Assembly: GCA_902651635.1 (NCBI GenBank)
Contig: CACRSC010000144.1
Span: forward strand, 1 to 50,068
Direction: 5' to 3'
DNA length: 50,068 bases
DNA from: Mastigamoeba balamuthi
Lineage: Eukaryota > Evosea > Mastigamoebida > Mastigamoebidae
Shown: in pieces, positions 1-11,428 of the stretch
Position numbering within the stretch: the stretch's first letter is position 1
How the letters are laid out: each line of letters begins with the position of its first letter
Program-made: the position numbers and the translations under genes
The notes under the pieces: model-generated
Seen by the model: the letters and a program-made list of their open reading frames with translations, nothing else
Told to the model about the DNA's origin: nothing
The model's database searches: none

Positions 1-1484
1 TCTCTTGGGGCTAGTGCATCCTTCCGCCATTGAGTATTCTATATATTCCTTAATGCGGTTCGTCTCTGTTCGGGTTCGATTGCAGTTAATGCATCTAAGC
101 ATCCACTTTGTGGTGCTCTGCCAGGTTTTATACGCATGTGCATGGTTGGGTTCATATTGCAGGAGGGGGATGACTTCGGTTTCTATTCGTGCAATACTAT
201 CTGGTGTTGGTGCAGTGTGTTTGTCGGTGCCCGCTGAGTTGCGTATCTCATGGTATATATCGTATACCCTCATGGCTTTGGTTTTCTCCCGTCTGTATTG
301 TGCTGTTTAGTTCCCATGGTTTGCTTAGCAGCTTCTATTGCTCTGTTTTGCATCTCATCGATGTCTGCATCAGGTGATAGTGGGGTTCGAAGCAGTGTGT
401 CCTGCCATTCTCGAATCTGTGCCGCCTGAGTCTCAGGGTTCATGGTCTTGGTCCAGGAGTTTACTTGTGGTGGGGGGTTCCACCTCCGACGTGGTATGTT
501 TTCAGTGAGGGTGATTGTGCAGTATATTGGTGTGTGATCGGAGAGATCGCCAGTGTTTTTGCCTACCTCACTATCTCGGATACGAAGGGCCATGTTTCAT
601 GCACTGACAATGTAGTCTAGTCGGTTGGTGGTGTTGTGTGGGCGATGGTGTGTGGCTGCTGTAGTGCCTTGGTGTTTGAGGATGTCTATCATGTTGTGGT
701 TTTTCATATATCTTTGCATATCTAGTTCTGCCACTGAGTAGGCATCCTCAGGGTGGTCCATCCATGTATTTAGGTCCCCGATGAGTATGCTGTCTGTTAC
801 GTTCTTTGTCTGTACCTCTATCGTTTGCCAGAGAGCTCTCTGGGCTGGGGACCCTCTGGTCGGACTATACACATTGATGATCTTCATTGTCGCATTGAGC
901 TTAAGTGTTCCTATCAGGATGTCCTTTCGGTCCGTGGTATTAACAGACTAGTATTCCCGCATGGTATTATGGATAAGGAATCCTACTGGTATCTTGTTTC
1001 CAACTCGTTGGCCCGTAAACAGGCTGTAACCTTCTGTATTAGCTGCCTGGTTAACCTGTTTTTTGTCAATGATGCCCAGTTCCTGCAGGGCTATTATCTC
1101 GGGGGCTGTGCATTTGGTGCAGTTCCTGACGGCCTTAATTAGTAGTATGATGGCTCCAAATAGGGTGTTTTGGACGCTCCAGCTGGTTATGGTAATGTTG
1201 TTGTCCATGGCTGCTGCCCCTTGTGCATATAACAGGAGAATGCCAAGTATGAGATGTGCATAGTGTTGCCAGGACTGGATCAGTGATAATATGGCCAGAA
1301 TGATCGTGAGTCCCACTGGGTGATCAATGTGTATGATGTGCTTAGGGGGCTCCGGGAGGGTTGCATTCATCAAGGGAGCTGCATTCATCAGGGGGGCTGC
1401 ATCTGTCGGGGGGGCTGCATTCATTGGGGGGTAGTGTGGTCTCGGGTCGCGATGTCCTATCATCTGGGAGTCCTCTCTCGTCAC
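1..1484 (-). pseudogene. LINE ORF2 endonuclease region, broken
   Basis: This is the apurinic-like endonuclease/exonuclease/phosphatase (EEP) domain that nicks target DNA for a non-LTR retrotransposon. Motifs in order are ITITSWSVQN (start of fold), IIALQELGI (metal-binding Glu), IINVYSPT, ILIGDLNTW (the GDxN catalytic pair), RLDYIV and LSDHTPI (catalytic SDH). One frame runs from 1484 to 270 but is cut by TAG at 948-950 and TGA at 597-599. It then shifts by -1 near 273 and stays open to the window edge as a linker that would lead to reverse transcriptase. A hydrophobic stretch (about residues 55-90) precedes the domain, which is unusual for a LINE. The domain call is firm. I infer a dead copy, although in-frame stops are dominated by TGA (see findings). 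Confidence 0.8.
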
Positions 1485-2678
1485 TCTGTTGGTGGGTCAT
1501 GCCTCCTGCACCTGTTTCTGCTCACCTCATGCTCGTCTGTATGGTCGTGTGGCGCAATCAGTGGGTCTGTGCATATAGGATATGATCATACCCTGGGGGT
1601 AGGCAATGGCTTCAGGATAGCCCAGTATGCAGATGTTGGTGGATTCGTTGATCGGGGGCCATGCGTGTACAAGGAAGACTTCTTCTTTCGGGTTCACGCC
1701 CGTCCGGGTGATGTCGCATGGGCGGTCTTCGAAGGCCCGGTTGATGGCATTGTGCGGCGAGGCTCCGAGGCAGGTGCGGGCATTAAGTTCTACCTTTCAT
1801 AGTTCGCCAGGGTACAGCTTGTTCTGGTATGCAGCCACTGCATGCACCAATGCCCATGGGTCGTTGTTGGTCTGGCGGACCAGCTGGAGGATCGTTTTCC
1901 TATTGGTGAATGTCACCGCCCAGCCGTTGGCCAGTGGCTCGGAGCTGAGGCGTTATCCTCTGTAGGCATGCTACAGGCTTTGGGCTGTTGTTTCTCGGTA
2001 TCACTATCTGTTTGCATGCAGTCAACATCATCTGGGGCCGTGTCCTCTCGTGGGCATTTTGTCAGCGAGGGGGCATTGGTGGACGCTGAGGGGTCTATGG
2101 GTGGAGTCTCCTCCATGTGTCAGCTGGTTTGTAGTGCTGTGTAATTGTTTGCGTATTTTGCCACCGTTTTATGGTGCATGTTCTTCAGTATTTCCCAGTG
2201 TGGACTGGGAAATTTCGCAGAAAGGGCATTGGAGCTGAAAGGGGCCGGAGGAGGGCTCGTGCTGTGGTCCTGTGGCAGTGCCGGCTGTGGGTCTAGGACC
2301 ACGTCTGTGCTACGGTTTGGTGGGATGGGGCTTTTGATGCTGGGTTTCATGGGTAGCAAGTGGGGTATAGCTTTCAGTATGTGGCTATTGGTTTCAGGGG
2401 GGTGTTTCTATTGATGTTCGGTCTGGAGCACCACGGGTCATCACTCCATGGGCCTTGGGCGTGCTCAGCCCTGGGGGGTGTTTGTGGGTGTGCGTGTGAG
2501 GTGTAGGGAGGGGGTGGGTGGGGTTACCTGCCCCGATTGGCATCGTGGTCCCGGTCCCTGGGGTAGGGTGAGTGCCGCCGTGGTGAGGACCACGAGTGCC
2601 AGGCCTAAGATCTGCCAGATCACCAATGCCAGGGGCCGGGACCCACGGCGCTGTGCAGCGGTGCCCGTGGTGCGCCAT
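1485..2678 (-). pseudogene. LINE ORF1-like region, degenerate
   Basis: Directly upstream of the endonuclease on the same strand lie several overlapping open stretches rich in Pro, Thr and His. A more protein-like stretch in the frame that leads into the endonuclease contains TILQLVRQTNNDPWALVHAV and VFLVHAWPPINESTNICILG, interrupted by TGA codons near 1797, 1527 and 1500. Position ahead of an EEP-type ORF2 suggests an ORF1 or N-terminal extension of the element. No zinc knuckle or RRM was seen, so the assignment rests on context. Frame changes between 2678 and 1910 show it is not an intact gene. Confidence 0.35.
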
Positions 2679-3055
2679 TAAGAAATGCACGGGGGTCTTA
2701 TTCCATCGGGGAAGAAAAAGACTCTCGCCATGAAATCTTCGTTTAGATATGGGAGTATGGATTCTATATCCGTTTCAGGCATAATTCCATTTGGCATCAG
2801 TGTGTTAAGCCACTTCAGCGCCTTCTGCATGCGTTTGCTTTGTATGACATCAGCTAGGTTTCAGAGTCCAAGTCCCCCTTGTCTAGTTGGTGTGAAGGCA
2901 TGTCTGTGGCTTATCATGTCAGCAGGCCCTAATTTACCTATCGCTGTGTTTTCTAGGGTATGTGATAGTGATTCTAATAATTTATTGTTTTGGGCCATAG
3001 TGCTGGCATGGTTAGCCGAAAGCCCGATGCGTGACGTGCCGAAAATATCTGACAC
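2678..3055 (-). pseudogene. C-terminal tail of a LINE ORF2 (second copy)
   Basis: The reading contains KLGPADMISHRHAFTPTRQG followed by GLGL, then an in-frame TGA at 2861-2863 and a further 60 open codons (NLADVIQSKRMQKALKWLNT onward) to TAA at 2678-2680. The GGLGL segment followed by a basic/aromatic stretch is typical of the region after the reverse transcriptase domain of LINE ORF2. It abuts the 5' part of the next element in the same orientation, so two copies appear head-to-tail. The 5' side is lost near 3060-3090. Moderate confidence: the motif is short. Confidence 0.5.
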
Positions 3056-3193
3056 AACAACATGCAGTCAACCGCTGCAAAAAAACTGATAAGATATCAT
3101 TTATATAAAACGCTCGAGACATCACATACGAAGAGCAAAAGCAAGGCTTGCATTCAAATTTGCAAAAAACAGTCGTGAACAAAAAACAAAAAA

Positions 3194-4698
3194 ATGAACA
3201 AGCATCAGACTGAAAAAACCATCGCGATGATCGGGCTATTTTTCAGCACAATCGCGGGTAGTCTTGCAGCAAACACAATGATTACAGGTAGCCAGGGAAA
3301 CATTGCATTTGTAGGAGATGTCAACGGAGACGGCAAGGCCGATCTGTCATTTGCGTCGGGATCGGATCTCTACGTTCTCTATGGCAGGAGCAACAGGCCT
3401 GCGACGCTCTCTCTGACGGCTCTCAGTACCAATGCCAATCTCGGGTTCGTCATTAAGGGATTTGGCGCGCTCAACGACATGTCACTGCTGAGCATCTCTG
3501 GCACAGGAGACATCAACGGGAACAGGTAGGCCAATATTCTCGTCGGCAACTGGTACAGCAATGGCGCGGCATACCTCATCCTCGGCAATGCGACGTCTGC
3601 GGCCATGCGCCAGCTTTCGGTCGTGCTTTCGTCTGCCCATGGCAAGCTGTTTGCCGGCAAGGGAACCATCACGCATTTCAGTCACTCTGTCGCAGAGTTG
3701 GGCAACATTGACGGTGACAGATTTGCCGATTTCGCCATCGGCGCTCCCGGTCCCAGCGTTGATGGCGATCTGGCCTATCAAGAATCGTTTACGTGCTGTA
3801 TGGGAGGACGATAGCGACTGGCTGGCCTGCCAATCTCGATACCATGACAGTGTCCAACGGGTTCAGGCTGACGACCAGCACAAATCCCTCGTATCCTCAC
3901 AGGAGTCTCGGATATGCTGTCGCCAAGACCGGCGATCTCAATGGCGACGGGCTCTCTGACATGATCATTCTAGAGCCAGGGTATGTAGATGTGACAAACA
4001 ATGTCATCGGTCGCGCGTACGTCATTCTCGGCAATGCGAATCGCGCTTCGAGAACGGTCACCAACGCTGAGCAGTCATCCAAGTTTTACATCCAAGGCAC
4101 CATGCCGCACGAGACTGGTGGCTACGGATTGTCTGCGATGATGCAAGTCGACATGGGCAGCATTGCAGGAGTCGGAGACATTGACAATGACACAGTCGAC
4201 GATGCGCTGGTCTGCTTTGCCACTCTGTCGTTTGGCAGTACGCCTCCAGCCAATTGCTACATCGTTTACGGCACCCGCGCCGGCAACTGGCCCAAGAGCG
4301 TCCTGGATACCAATACTGTCAATGGTTTTACGGTGTCTGGTATTCCCGACTTTACCGGCGGTTATTCGTTTTCCGCGATGGTTGAAGAGTACTTGCAATT
4401 GTGCAGCGGTGTCAGTGACATCAACAGCAATCGTATCGCAGACTTTGCTATTGGCAGTGCCGGCGACTTTTAGTGGTCTGACGAAAATGGCAAAACGTTT
4501 GTGGTACCCGGGAAAAAGCGCTCTACTTGTACCAATCCGCAGTCGCTCCTGGCATCCAACGTTAACTCATCACTTGTCGGTAGCAGCCTCTCGAACATGG
4601 GCTTTTCGGTGACTGGCAATGCAGATTTCGACGGCGATGGCAAGAGCGACATGGCGGTCGCCGAGGTCGGCAAGACTACTATCCGCTACGGTGTCTGA
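3194..4698 (+). pseudogene. FG-GAP (integrin alpha-like) secreted protein, interrupted
   Basis: An N-terminal signal peptide (hydrophobic IAMIGLFFSTIAGSLA, about residues 10-25) is followed by six or seven FG-GAP repeats with calcium-binding loops such as GDVNGDGKADL, GNIDGDRFADF, GDLNGDGLSDM, GDINSNRIADF and FDGDGKSDM. Such repeats build a beta-propeller on surface or secreted proteins. The start is the first ATG, just after an A-rich leader. The frame is broken by TAG at 3527-3529 (inside a repeat loop), by a frame change near 3783-3793, and by TAG at 4471-4473; sequence before and after each break fits the repeat. It ends at TGA 4696-4698. Either a recently inactivated gene or one affected by sequence error. 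No intron signals fit the breaks. Confidence 0.75.
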
Positions 4699-5018
4699 GG
4701 AAATTCTTCTACCAGTCCCCAACATTTACACATTTCTTCTCACAAGAAATAAATGGTTCTTTTGATCAAGAGTCTGCATTATGTTCTTGTCGCTAAAATT
4801 CTGTACACATTATGTTGTGATTTCCGAGGGGCGCAAAGTATCATAAACTGTGTCCTATCCTTACTGGTTTACAAAAGATTCGAGCAGAAACAAGGACATC
4901 AAACAATATTGCACATGTCGTCACGATTCGATAAAATCATTTAATCACAGTATTTTATAAAAGAGTCAAACACAGACAAGGACATCGAAAAAAAATTGCG
5001 CACGAACTGAAGCACACA
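4699..5018. other. AT-rich intergenic spacer
   Basis: I see no supported gene between the FG-GAP reading frame and the next open frame. The sequence is AT-rich, with short A-runs immediately upstream of 5019 resembling the A-rich leader before 3194. Confidence 0.5.
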
Positions 5019-5821
5019 ATGGAAGAAAAACAACCATCGAAAGACGTGACTGCTAAGGTCATAACCAAGGACAGCACAGACGGCACTCAGTCATCATCGC
5101 TGTACATTGGATTCAGACGGCCGCTATCACATCAGTTCCTGAGAATCGATAAACTCGAACACGGACTCTGCCAAGTGGTATTCGTGTCAACTGGCATGCA
5201 CTCAAGATACGCAACTGCATTTCCCACCTGTTTGTATGCATTTGTCGAATTTTGGAATCCCACGTTGCTTTCAAAGTGCATCATTTGCTCTGTGGATCCG
5301 AGCTTTTTGGCCAGGATATTACAGTCTGCTTTGCCGATCCCAAATGTAAAGGTGGATGCTGTGGTCTTGTCGGTGGCAGGCATAAACTCGTACACGCACA
5401 TCATGGAAATGGACGCTCGGACGCATCAGTCAATCATTATAAACCTTGTATAGAGGCGAAAAGTTGCTCTAGATGCGATCAATCTAGAAAACGTTGCAGG
5501 AGCAAAAGCCCGTTTGAGAACAGGAGTAAACTCAGGAGCAGGAGCCAAAGCAGAAGCCAAAGCAGAAGCAGAAGCCAAAGCAAGAGTGAGAGCAGGAGCA
5601 AAAGCAGGAGCCAAAGTCAAAGCAGGAATGGGAGCAGAAGCCAAAGCAGAAGCAGGAGCCAAAGTCTGATTCTAATTGGAGATCCAATTAGTCCGCTGCA
5701 AGAGTCTGACAATCTCTGGTGCGGAGTGCTTTTCAAAGGATCCGCAGAAATTTGCAATGTCATTGTAAGTGCCACTGGCGGCACCAACATAAGGTATAAT
5801 ACCATTTTTCCATCTGATTAA
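5019..5821 (+). CDS. hypothetical protein with Ser/Arg-Gln-Ser repeat tract
   Basis: An open frame of 144 codons starts at ATG 5019 and ends at TAG 5451. An overlapping second frame is open to 5821 and contains about 25 RSRSQS-type dipeptide units at roughly 5520-5670, then a C-terminal stretch EICNVIVSATGGTNIRYNTI. That stretch resembles LCQVVFVSTGMHSRYATAF in the first frame, so the two parts look like repeats of one domain split by a frame change. The tandem AGCAGG/AGCAAA hexamers also read as Gly-Ala-Lys-Ala in another frame. Two exons with an unseen intron or a frameshifted gene are both possible. The minus strand is partly open too. Family not recognised. Confidence 0.3.
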
Positions 5822-6159
5822 CACATAAAATAGAGAACTGTTGCCGGAAAACAAAATCATGATAGAAACGAGGTCGACTTTGTTGGATTTACAACAGTTT
5901 GTTTTGTGCTGCACACCCGTGGCAAGCGTTAAATTCTGTGCGACGATCTCGATGACGGCCACCGTTCAAAATACACTGAATTGAGCGACTGGCTCACGTC
6001 CAAGAACATAGTGAGTTTTTTATATTCATTATCATAACCGAATACACCATAGACTGGAAACATCAAGCTGATCGATGGCAAAATATTCCGTGTGGTAGCA
6101 TCTGGAGCAGATGTAAAATATCTACCTTGCCAAATGAGCAACTGCCAATTGTATGGCAT

Positions 6160-7620
6160 TATTGCATGAAATAAAGCTTAGTATGTGGCTTTGGCTAATA
6201 TTCAGCAATGTTGGTTTTTGGATCGTGTGCAACTAAGGCACGAACATTGCACTTTTACAAAATTTTGGGTCTCTGAGCACAAACACCATGCGAGCCACTT
6301 GTCCTCACACCTGCCACGATCAAATAGCTCCATTCTACTCTGTAGAACTATAAGAAACGCGTAAAACCATAGTTTTTCAAATTGTACATCAACATTTATG
6401 TTCTATCAGCGAGCATGTCGTTTCGTAAACGAAACGGCGCGGAAAAGGCAGTCGTACAAAAAGCACATAAAACAGCATCATAACTGAAATATAAGAATAC
6501 ACAAAAGAGTATGTGTTTGCTAGATAATGCATGCACAAAAAGAGGAGAATGCGAGTCAAAACCTCTCCTCATGGATGGACCTAATCTCGAAAAAATCGCA
6601 AATACGTCTTGTGCGAAGCAGTGAAAACAAACGAAATCGACATCAGAGCAAAAATTGTTTGTAAAAGTACGAAACCCCTGCTGCACGAAGACATCGAAAC
6701 GTGAAAAACCAACCTCAAAAAATCACACAAAATGCGCAAATTTGACAGAAGAAAGGCATATACTATTGACTTTCAAATGGTATAATGGGAACGATGGCAC
6801 AGGTGCGGGAAAATTCAACAACACCTCATGGAGACATTGAAATATGAAAAATACGCAAACGAGTGCGTGATTTGCTTTTCATCAAATATGCACAGAAAAA
6901 AGAGGAGAACGTGAAGCAAAAACCTCGCCTCATGGAGGATCCAAAATATGAAAAAAACATAAATCTGAGCCTGCAAAACGAACGAAATCGATCTTTGTAA
7001 AAAAACAAAACAGTGCACTCGCATGAAACAAGTACACAAAAAACAGAAAATGTGTACCCATAGAATTTAGGAGAAGCTGTGAGCCAAAGGGAGAAAACAC
7101 AAAACACGCGATCACATCCGTGTGTCTTTTCGTTTACGAAACGGCACAGTACTGCCAAAATAAAACAACAAATACATATTTACTAGAAATGAATAAAACT
7201 TATTGTCAAAAAAAAGAGGAGAACGTAGGTCATTCTCATCGAAGAGGTATCAAACCTCGCCTTGATGGGGCACCAAAACACGAAAAATCCGCAAAAACAA
7301 CAATATAAGTCAGTTTTTAAATGTCAAACCAAAACAGCATGCATCAAAATACAAGCGTGATTTATTTTTGAGAAAAACAAAGAGCGCAAAGGCAGCAAAT
7401 ACAAGATGCATGAGTGCACATCTCGCCGTCGTGAAACTTTTAAAAAATGGACAAATAATTCACTCGTCAAAAAAGAGGAGAACTCACTCAAGGCGAAATC
7501 TCGCATCGAAACGTGAAAATGCAAAATCGACCTTGAAGCAAAACCATTTTTTAAAACTGTAAAACAATACATTGTGTCAGCGAAAACCATCGCGTGCAAT
7601 GTTTGAACAATAAAACGTTT
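6160..7620. repeat. cluster of dispersed palindromic repeats (left cluster)
   Basis: No gene is supported here. Three or four diverged copies of one module occur: a palindromic core (CGTTTCGT-AA-ACGAAACG at 6419-6436; a related core at 7127-7142), a spacer, AAAAGAGGAGAA (about 6540, 6900, 7213, 7473), then CAAAACCTCGCCTCATGGAG and CACCAAAACACGAAA. GCCTC-ATG-GAGGC forms a small hairpin within the module. The same module appears in reverse orientation at 21.4-22.6 kb. No coding potential or target-site duplications were recognised. Confidence 0.6.
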
Positions 7621-7767
7621 GATGTTTACACATGACTTTCTAAAATGGGGGCTGTTTTGCTTGGCCAACGACATAGAGCATCGTAGACTCGGAGCCCATG
7701 CAGAGACTCGTCGTTCTCTAGAACATGCACTGCAAAAATACACGATGAGGTATCGTCGCAACCTCGG

Positions 7768-10136
7768 TTACATGATGGACATTGAAGACTCAACTGAGTG
7801 GCTGATGTTGTAGCTTTCAGTGTCAAGCTCCTTGTTGGCGATATGTGTCTTGACCACATCGAGTGCCTTTGTGTACTGGTAGAAAACAGGGTTGTTCATG
7901 TAGCCGTCAATGATCTCTAATGCATCATCGCACCTGCCATTCTTGACACGGTCGTGGATCCTCTGGAAGCCCTCAGCAACCTCCACCTGAGCAGGGGTGG
8001 CCTCTGTACTTGTGCATATCAGGTGGAATACACCAGAGAGGCTCGAACGACCACGCAGAGCAACAATGTCAACAGGAACGAGGAAGAAGTCATCTTCCAC
8101 CTTCTTGACCACTGCACTGCTGACCAGAGGTGACAGCCCATATATCTTGCCGAGTTGTTCCATGCGACTTGCAATGTTAGCTGCATTGCCACAAACACTG
8201 CAATCGATTTAAGAAAGGAAATTTCAAAGAAACTGACATATAATTTACACGGCTGTGACAGCTAATGTACCCGACCATGACAGGGCCACAGTGAATGCCC
8301 ACACGGTACTCAATGTTGCAGCCAGCGTGTCCTATTGAGATCTCATTGGCACTGTGGATAACATTGGTAAACGCGAGTGATGCCTTGCATGCAGCCTCCT
8401 CCTTGTGCTTAAGGTCTGATGGAGTCCCAAACAATGCCATGATGCAGTCTCCAATGAACTGTAAATAGAATTATATTTCAGAACAAAGGAAACAAATACC
8501 TTGTCGATTGTACCACTGTTAGTTTGGATGACATTCCCAATTGACAAGAACCACTCGTCGAGGATTTGGAGGACTGAGTTGACAGGCATGCGCTCACAGA
8601 GACTGGTGAAGCCCTTGATGTCACAGAACATGATCGTAAGGTGCTTGGTTTTCATGAACCTCTCGACCTGCCCCGATTTTGCCTTCATGATGTCCAGCAC
8701 AATTGGTGGCAGCACAAACTTTGTCAGCGCATGTCTTCCTGCTTTTAGATGCAGAAAGCTCTCTTGGAGGAGCCTGAGCTCTTTGAACTTGGACAGCTCC
8801 TTCTTGGAGGTCTTGGCCAGAGAACTGCAGCTGTGAGATGGCCGTAATATCACTCGAAATTCCTTTCAAAGGGCACATCGTGAAGAACCCGATCAACCCA
8901 GTGCTCACAGTCATCACCACGAAGATGGACACAGCCACTTCCGATAGTCACATCCTTGACTGGAGTCATCAGAGGCCATGACACAGAGACCACCTTGAAA
9001 TGTACACCGTATCTCTTAAAGCTTGTGATAGAGACCACAGTCTGCTTGTCTGCCCAGAATGTGATGTTTGGGACATCGAGCCAGTGGGTGTAGCGGGACA
9101 TGATGGCTTTGTTTGCAAGGAGGACGTTGTCATCGGGGACATCTGTGAGGTTGCACCACATGCATGAAATGTTGTTGGAACCCTGCATGTAGTGCTGTGA
9201 CGTGGCATCGAGAACAAACACAAACCCGTGCAGAGGAGAGTCTGCCTCGCTGAGGAATGTCATGAGGGCCCACTCGGCTGCCGTGATGCCGACGTACTTG
9301 CCCATGTTCATAGAGAGTGTCGAGCGAACAAACGCCATGATGATCGTTGTCGAGTTGATACGGGCTGGGGCAGGCAGTGTCCACACAGCATCACCCTAAA
9401 GTGTGTAAACACAAGAAACAACAGAATTGCCAGTGGTCATTCACACATTTCAAGAAGAAATTTACCTAGAAATAATGAAAAAAGAGACTGTACCTGCACA
9501 GAGTGGTTGACAAGAGCCGCGTACTTGGCGAATTTGGGGATGGCACCTCCGAGGTAGCACAAAGGCCCGCACTCTGTGGCCGTGCATGGGCCAAACGTGG
9601 TCATGCTCGTCGTGTTGATGAGCATCGCGCAGGTTCTTATCGACTTGTTGGTCAGTGTCAGGTGGTGCATCCACACAAAGTCCGCCCTCAAATTCCTCCC
9701 GATCTCGTTGATGACCTGGTACGCATCCACAGGCATCGCCAACCACACGCTCTTGAGCGAGTCGAACAGCAGCACCGACGGGCAGTACACAGACCACAGG
9801 CGGGCCAGAGTGTCCATTCCGGCAAAATTCATGAACAGCTCTAGTGTGGCAGAAGTAGTGGCATCTTTGGCAATGACCAGCTTGCAGAGAAGCATGCTGC
9901 TGAGGTTCAATGTGACCTTCTTCGCTGACATGAATGCAATCACGTGGATGAGCTCGTCGGAGCCGAGACCCATTAGGATGGCAAATCGAAGTTCCGAGAG
10001 CAATGAGAGAGATGATGCTCAGAGTGGTGATAGCGACCCAGAATAGCAGTGTCAGAAACCCACCCTTGTCGGGCTCGTGTGAGAGTGCAGAGCTCAACAT
10101 ACATGACTCATTGTCTTCAGCATTGAGGTGGTGCAT
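7768..10136 (-). CDS. receptor-type class III nucleotidyl cyclase (three frameshifts)
   Basis: Layout: TM1 (LTLLFWVAITTLSIISLI), an extracellular domain of about 340 residues not matched to a known sensor, TM2 (VAVSIFVVMTVSTGLIGFF), a coiled signalling helix, and a cyclase domain. Cyclase motifs are FCDIKGFT (first metal Asp), IDKFIGDCIMALFG (second Asp) and RVNYIVCGNAANIASRM (transition-state Asn and Arg), so catalysis is plausible. The usual Thr/Asp after the Tyr is Ile, leaving specificity open. Introns with GT-AG ends: 9396-9493, 8459-8499, 8198-8237. The frame moves by +1 near 10005, near 8945 (just before TM2) and near 8835. All the domains are present, so these are recent lesions, assembly indels or unusual decoding. 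Ends with TAA. Confidence 0.75.
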
Positions 10137-10600
10137 GCGGTTTGTGTCTTTCTATTTTTAGAATCGTAGAGTGCTTTTTGGACATATTTGTGGACCTCTG
10201 AGAAGTTTATGGTACAGTAAATCAGAGATAAGATGGTATAACATGTACGATGACATGTGTGCAAAGATGCATCTGAACTTGGCATGGTAGTTAATTTCGC
10301 GAGCGGAAAAAGTTTCAGTATCAGTGTGTGTCTTTTCGTAAACGAAAAGACACATAGTCGTTTGAACAATCAATGTAGATGTTGGAGCACGTAAAACATT
10401 GTCAGAAAATGTATGAGAATGCGAGGTGAAAAAGGCGCTTCACAGTGACACTGAAATGTGAAAAAAATGTAACTGAGTACGTGTTTTGCTTTGTACCAAA
10501 AAACAAATACATATACACAGGAAAGAAGATAATGCGAGACAAAATATCGCCTCATGAGGGACTCCAAAACACAAAAAACAAAACAGTATCATGCCTCTGA
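10137..10600. repeat. further copies of the palindromic dispersed repeat
   Basis: A perfect inverted repeat with 13-bp arms (TGTGTCTTTTCGT and its complement, 2-bp loop) lies at 10327-10354. It is followed by diverged copies of the GCGAGGT/CAAAACCTCGCC module at about 10420 and 10530. No gene seen. Confidence 0.55.
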
Positions 10601-10639
10601 AGAGAATTCAACAGAAAATATTAGCGCGAACTGGGACGA

Positions 10640-11190
10640 TCGTCAAATTATGGCATTTGACTGAAATTATCACGGTTCGTGGAACCATATGACAATCGTT
10701 CAATTACTGTAAATTTCGCACATCATGGTTCACGGAACTGTATGATGAATGATGGATTATGGTAAATTTCACACATAATGGTTCTGCAAACCATATGACG
10801 AGCATCTGAATACGCCAAATTTCGCGTATCATGGTTCGCAGAACCATATGATAATCGTCAAATTATAGAAATTTCATGACCTGACGAGTATCTGATGATT
10901 ACGCTAAATTTTGCGTACCTGATGAGCATCTGATTGCGGTTAATTTCGCGTATCATGGTTCGCAGAACCATATGATAGTCATCAAATTATGGTAAATTTT
11001 GTGTACCTGATGAGCGTCTGATTGCGCTAAATTTTGCATACCTTACGAGCATCTGATTGTGGTTAATTTCGTGTATCATGGTTCGCAGAACCATATGACA
11101 GTCATCAAATTGTGGTAAATTTTGTGTACCTGACGAGCATCTGATTGTGGTTAATTTCGTGTATCATGGTTCGCAGAACCAAAATTTCAT
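10640..11190. repeat. tandem satellite with internal palindrome
   Basis: At least five copies of ATCATGGTTCGCAGAACCAT (itself an inverted repeat, GGTTC-GCA-GAACC) alternate with AATTATGGTAAATTT and with GACGAGCATCTGATTGTGG-type units. Some sections repeat at roughly 63 bp and others at a longer period, so the array is composite. Copies diverge more at the left end. No gene seen. Confidence 0.75.
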
Positions 11191-11428
11191 AAAAACAATA
11201 CAGCAGACATAAATGCATGCATAGCACAAGAACTCGAGTGTATCAGTCGGAGCTGTACACGCCAAACTAATAATATCACGGATTGTTTGCTTTATCCGTT
11301 TGTAGAGTGTTTTAAGTGACGTAATTTCTGTCAATATTTTGGTAGATTGTTGATTATGGCGTCATATCATAAACCTGGTTGATTATTTTATACTAAGAAC
11401 GAAATCAAATATTTCTATAGTCCTACCA

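Noticed and set aside
10640-11190. CRISPR array
   Set aside because: Repeat units are palindromic but spacers are themselves repeated and irregular, and the genome is eukaryotic.
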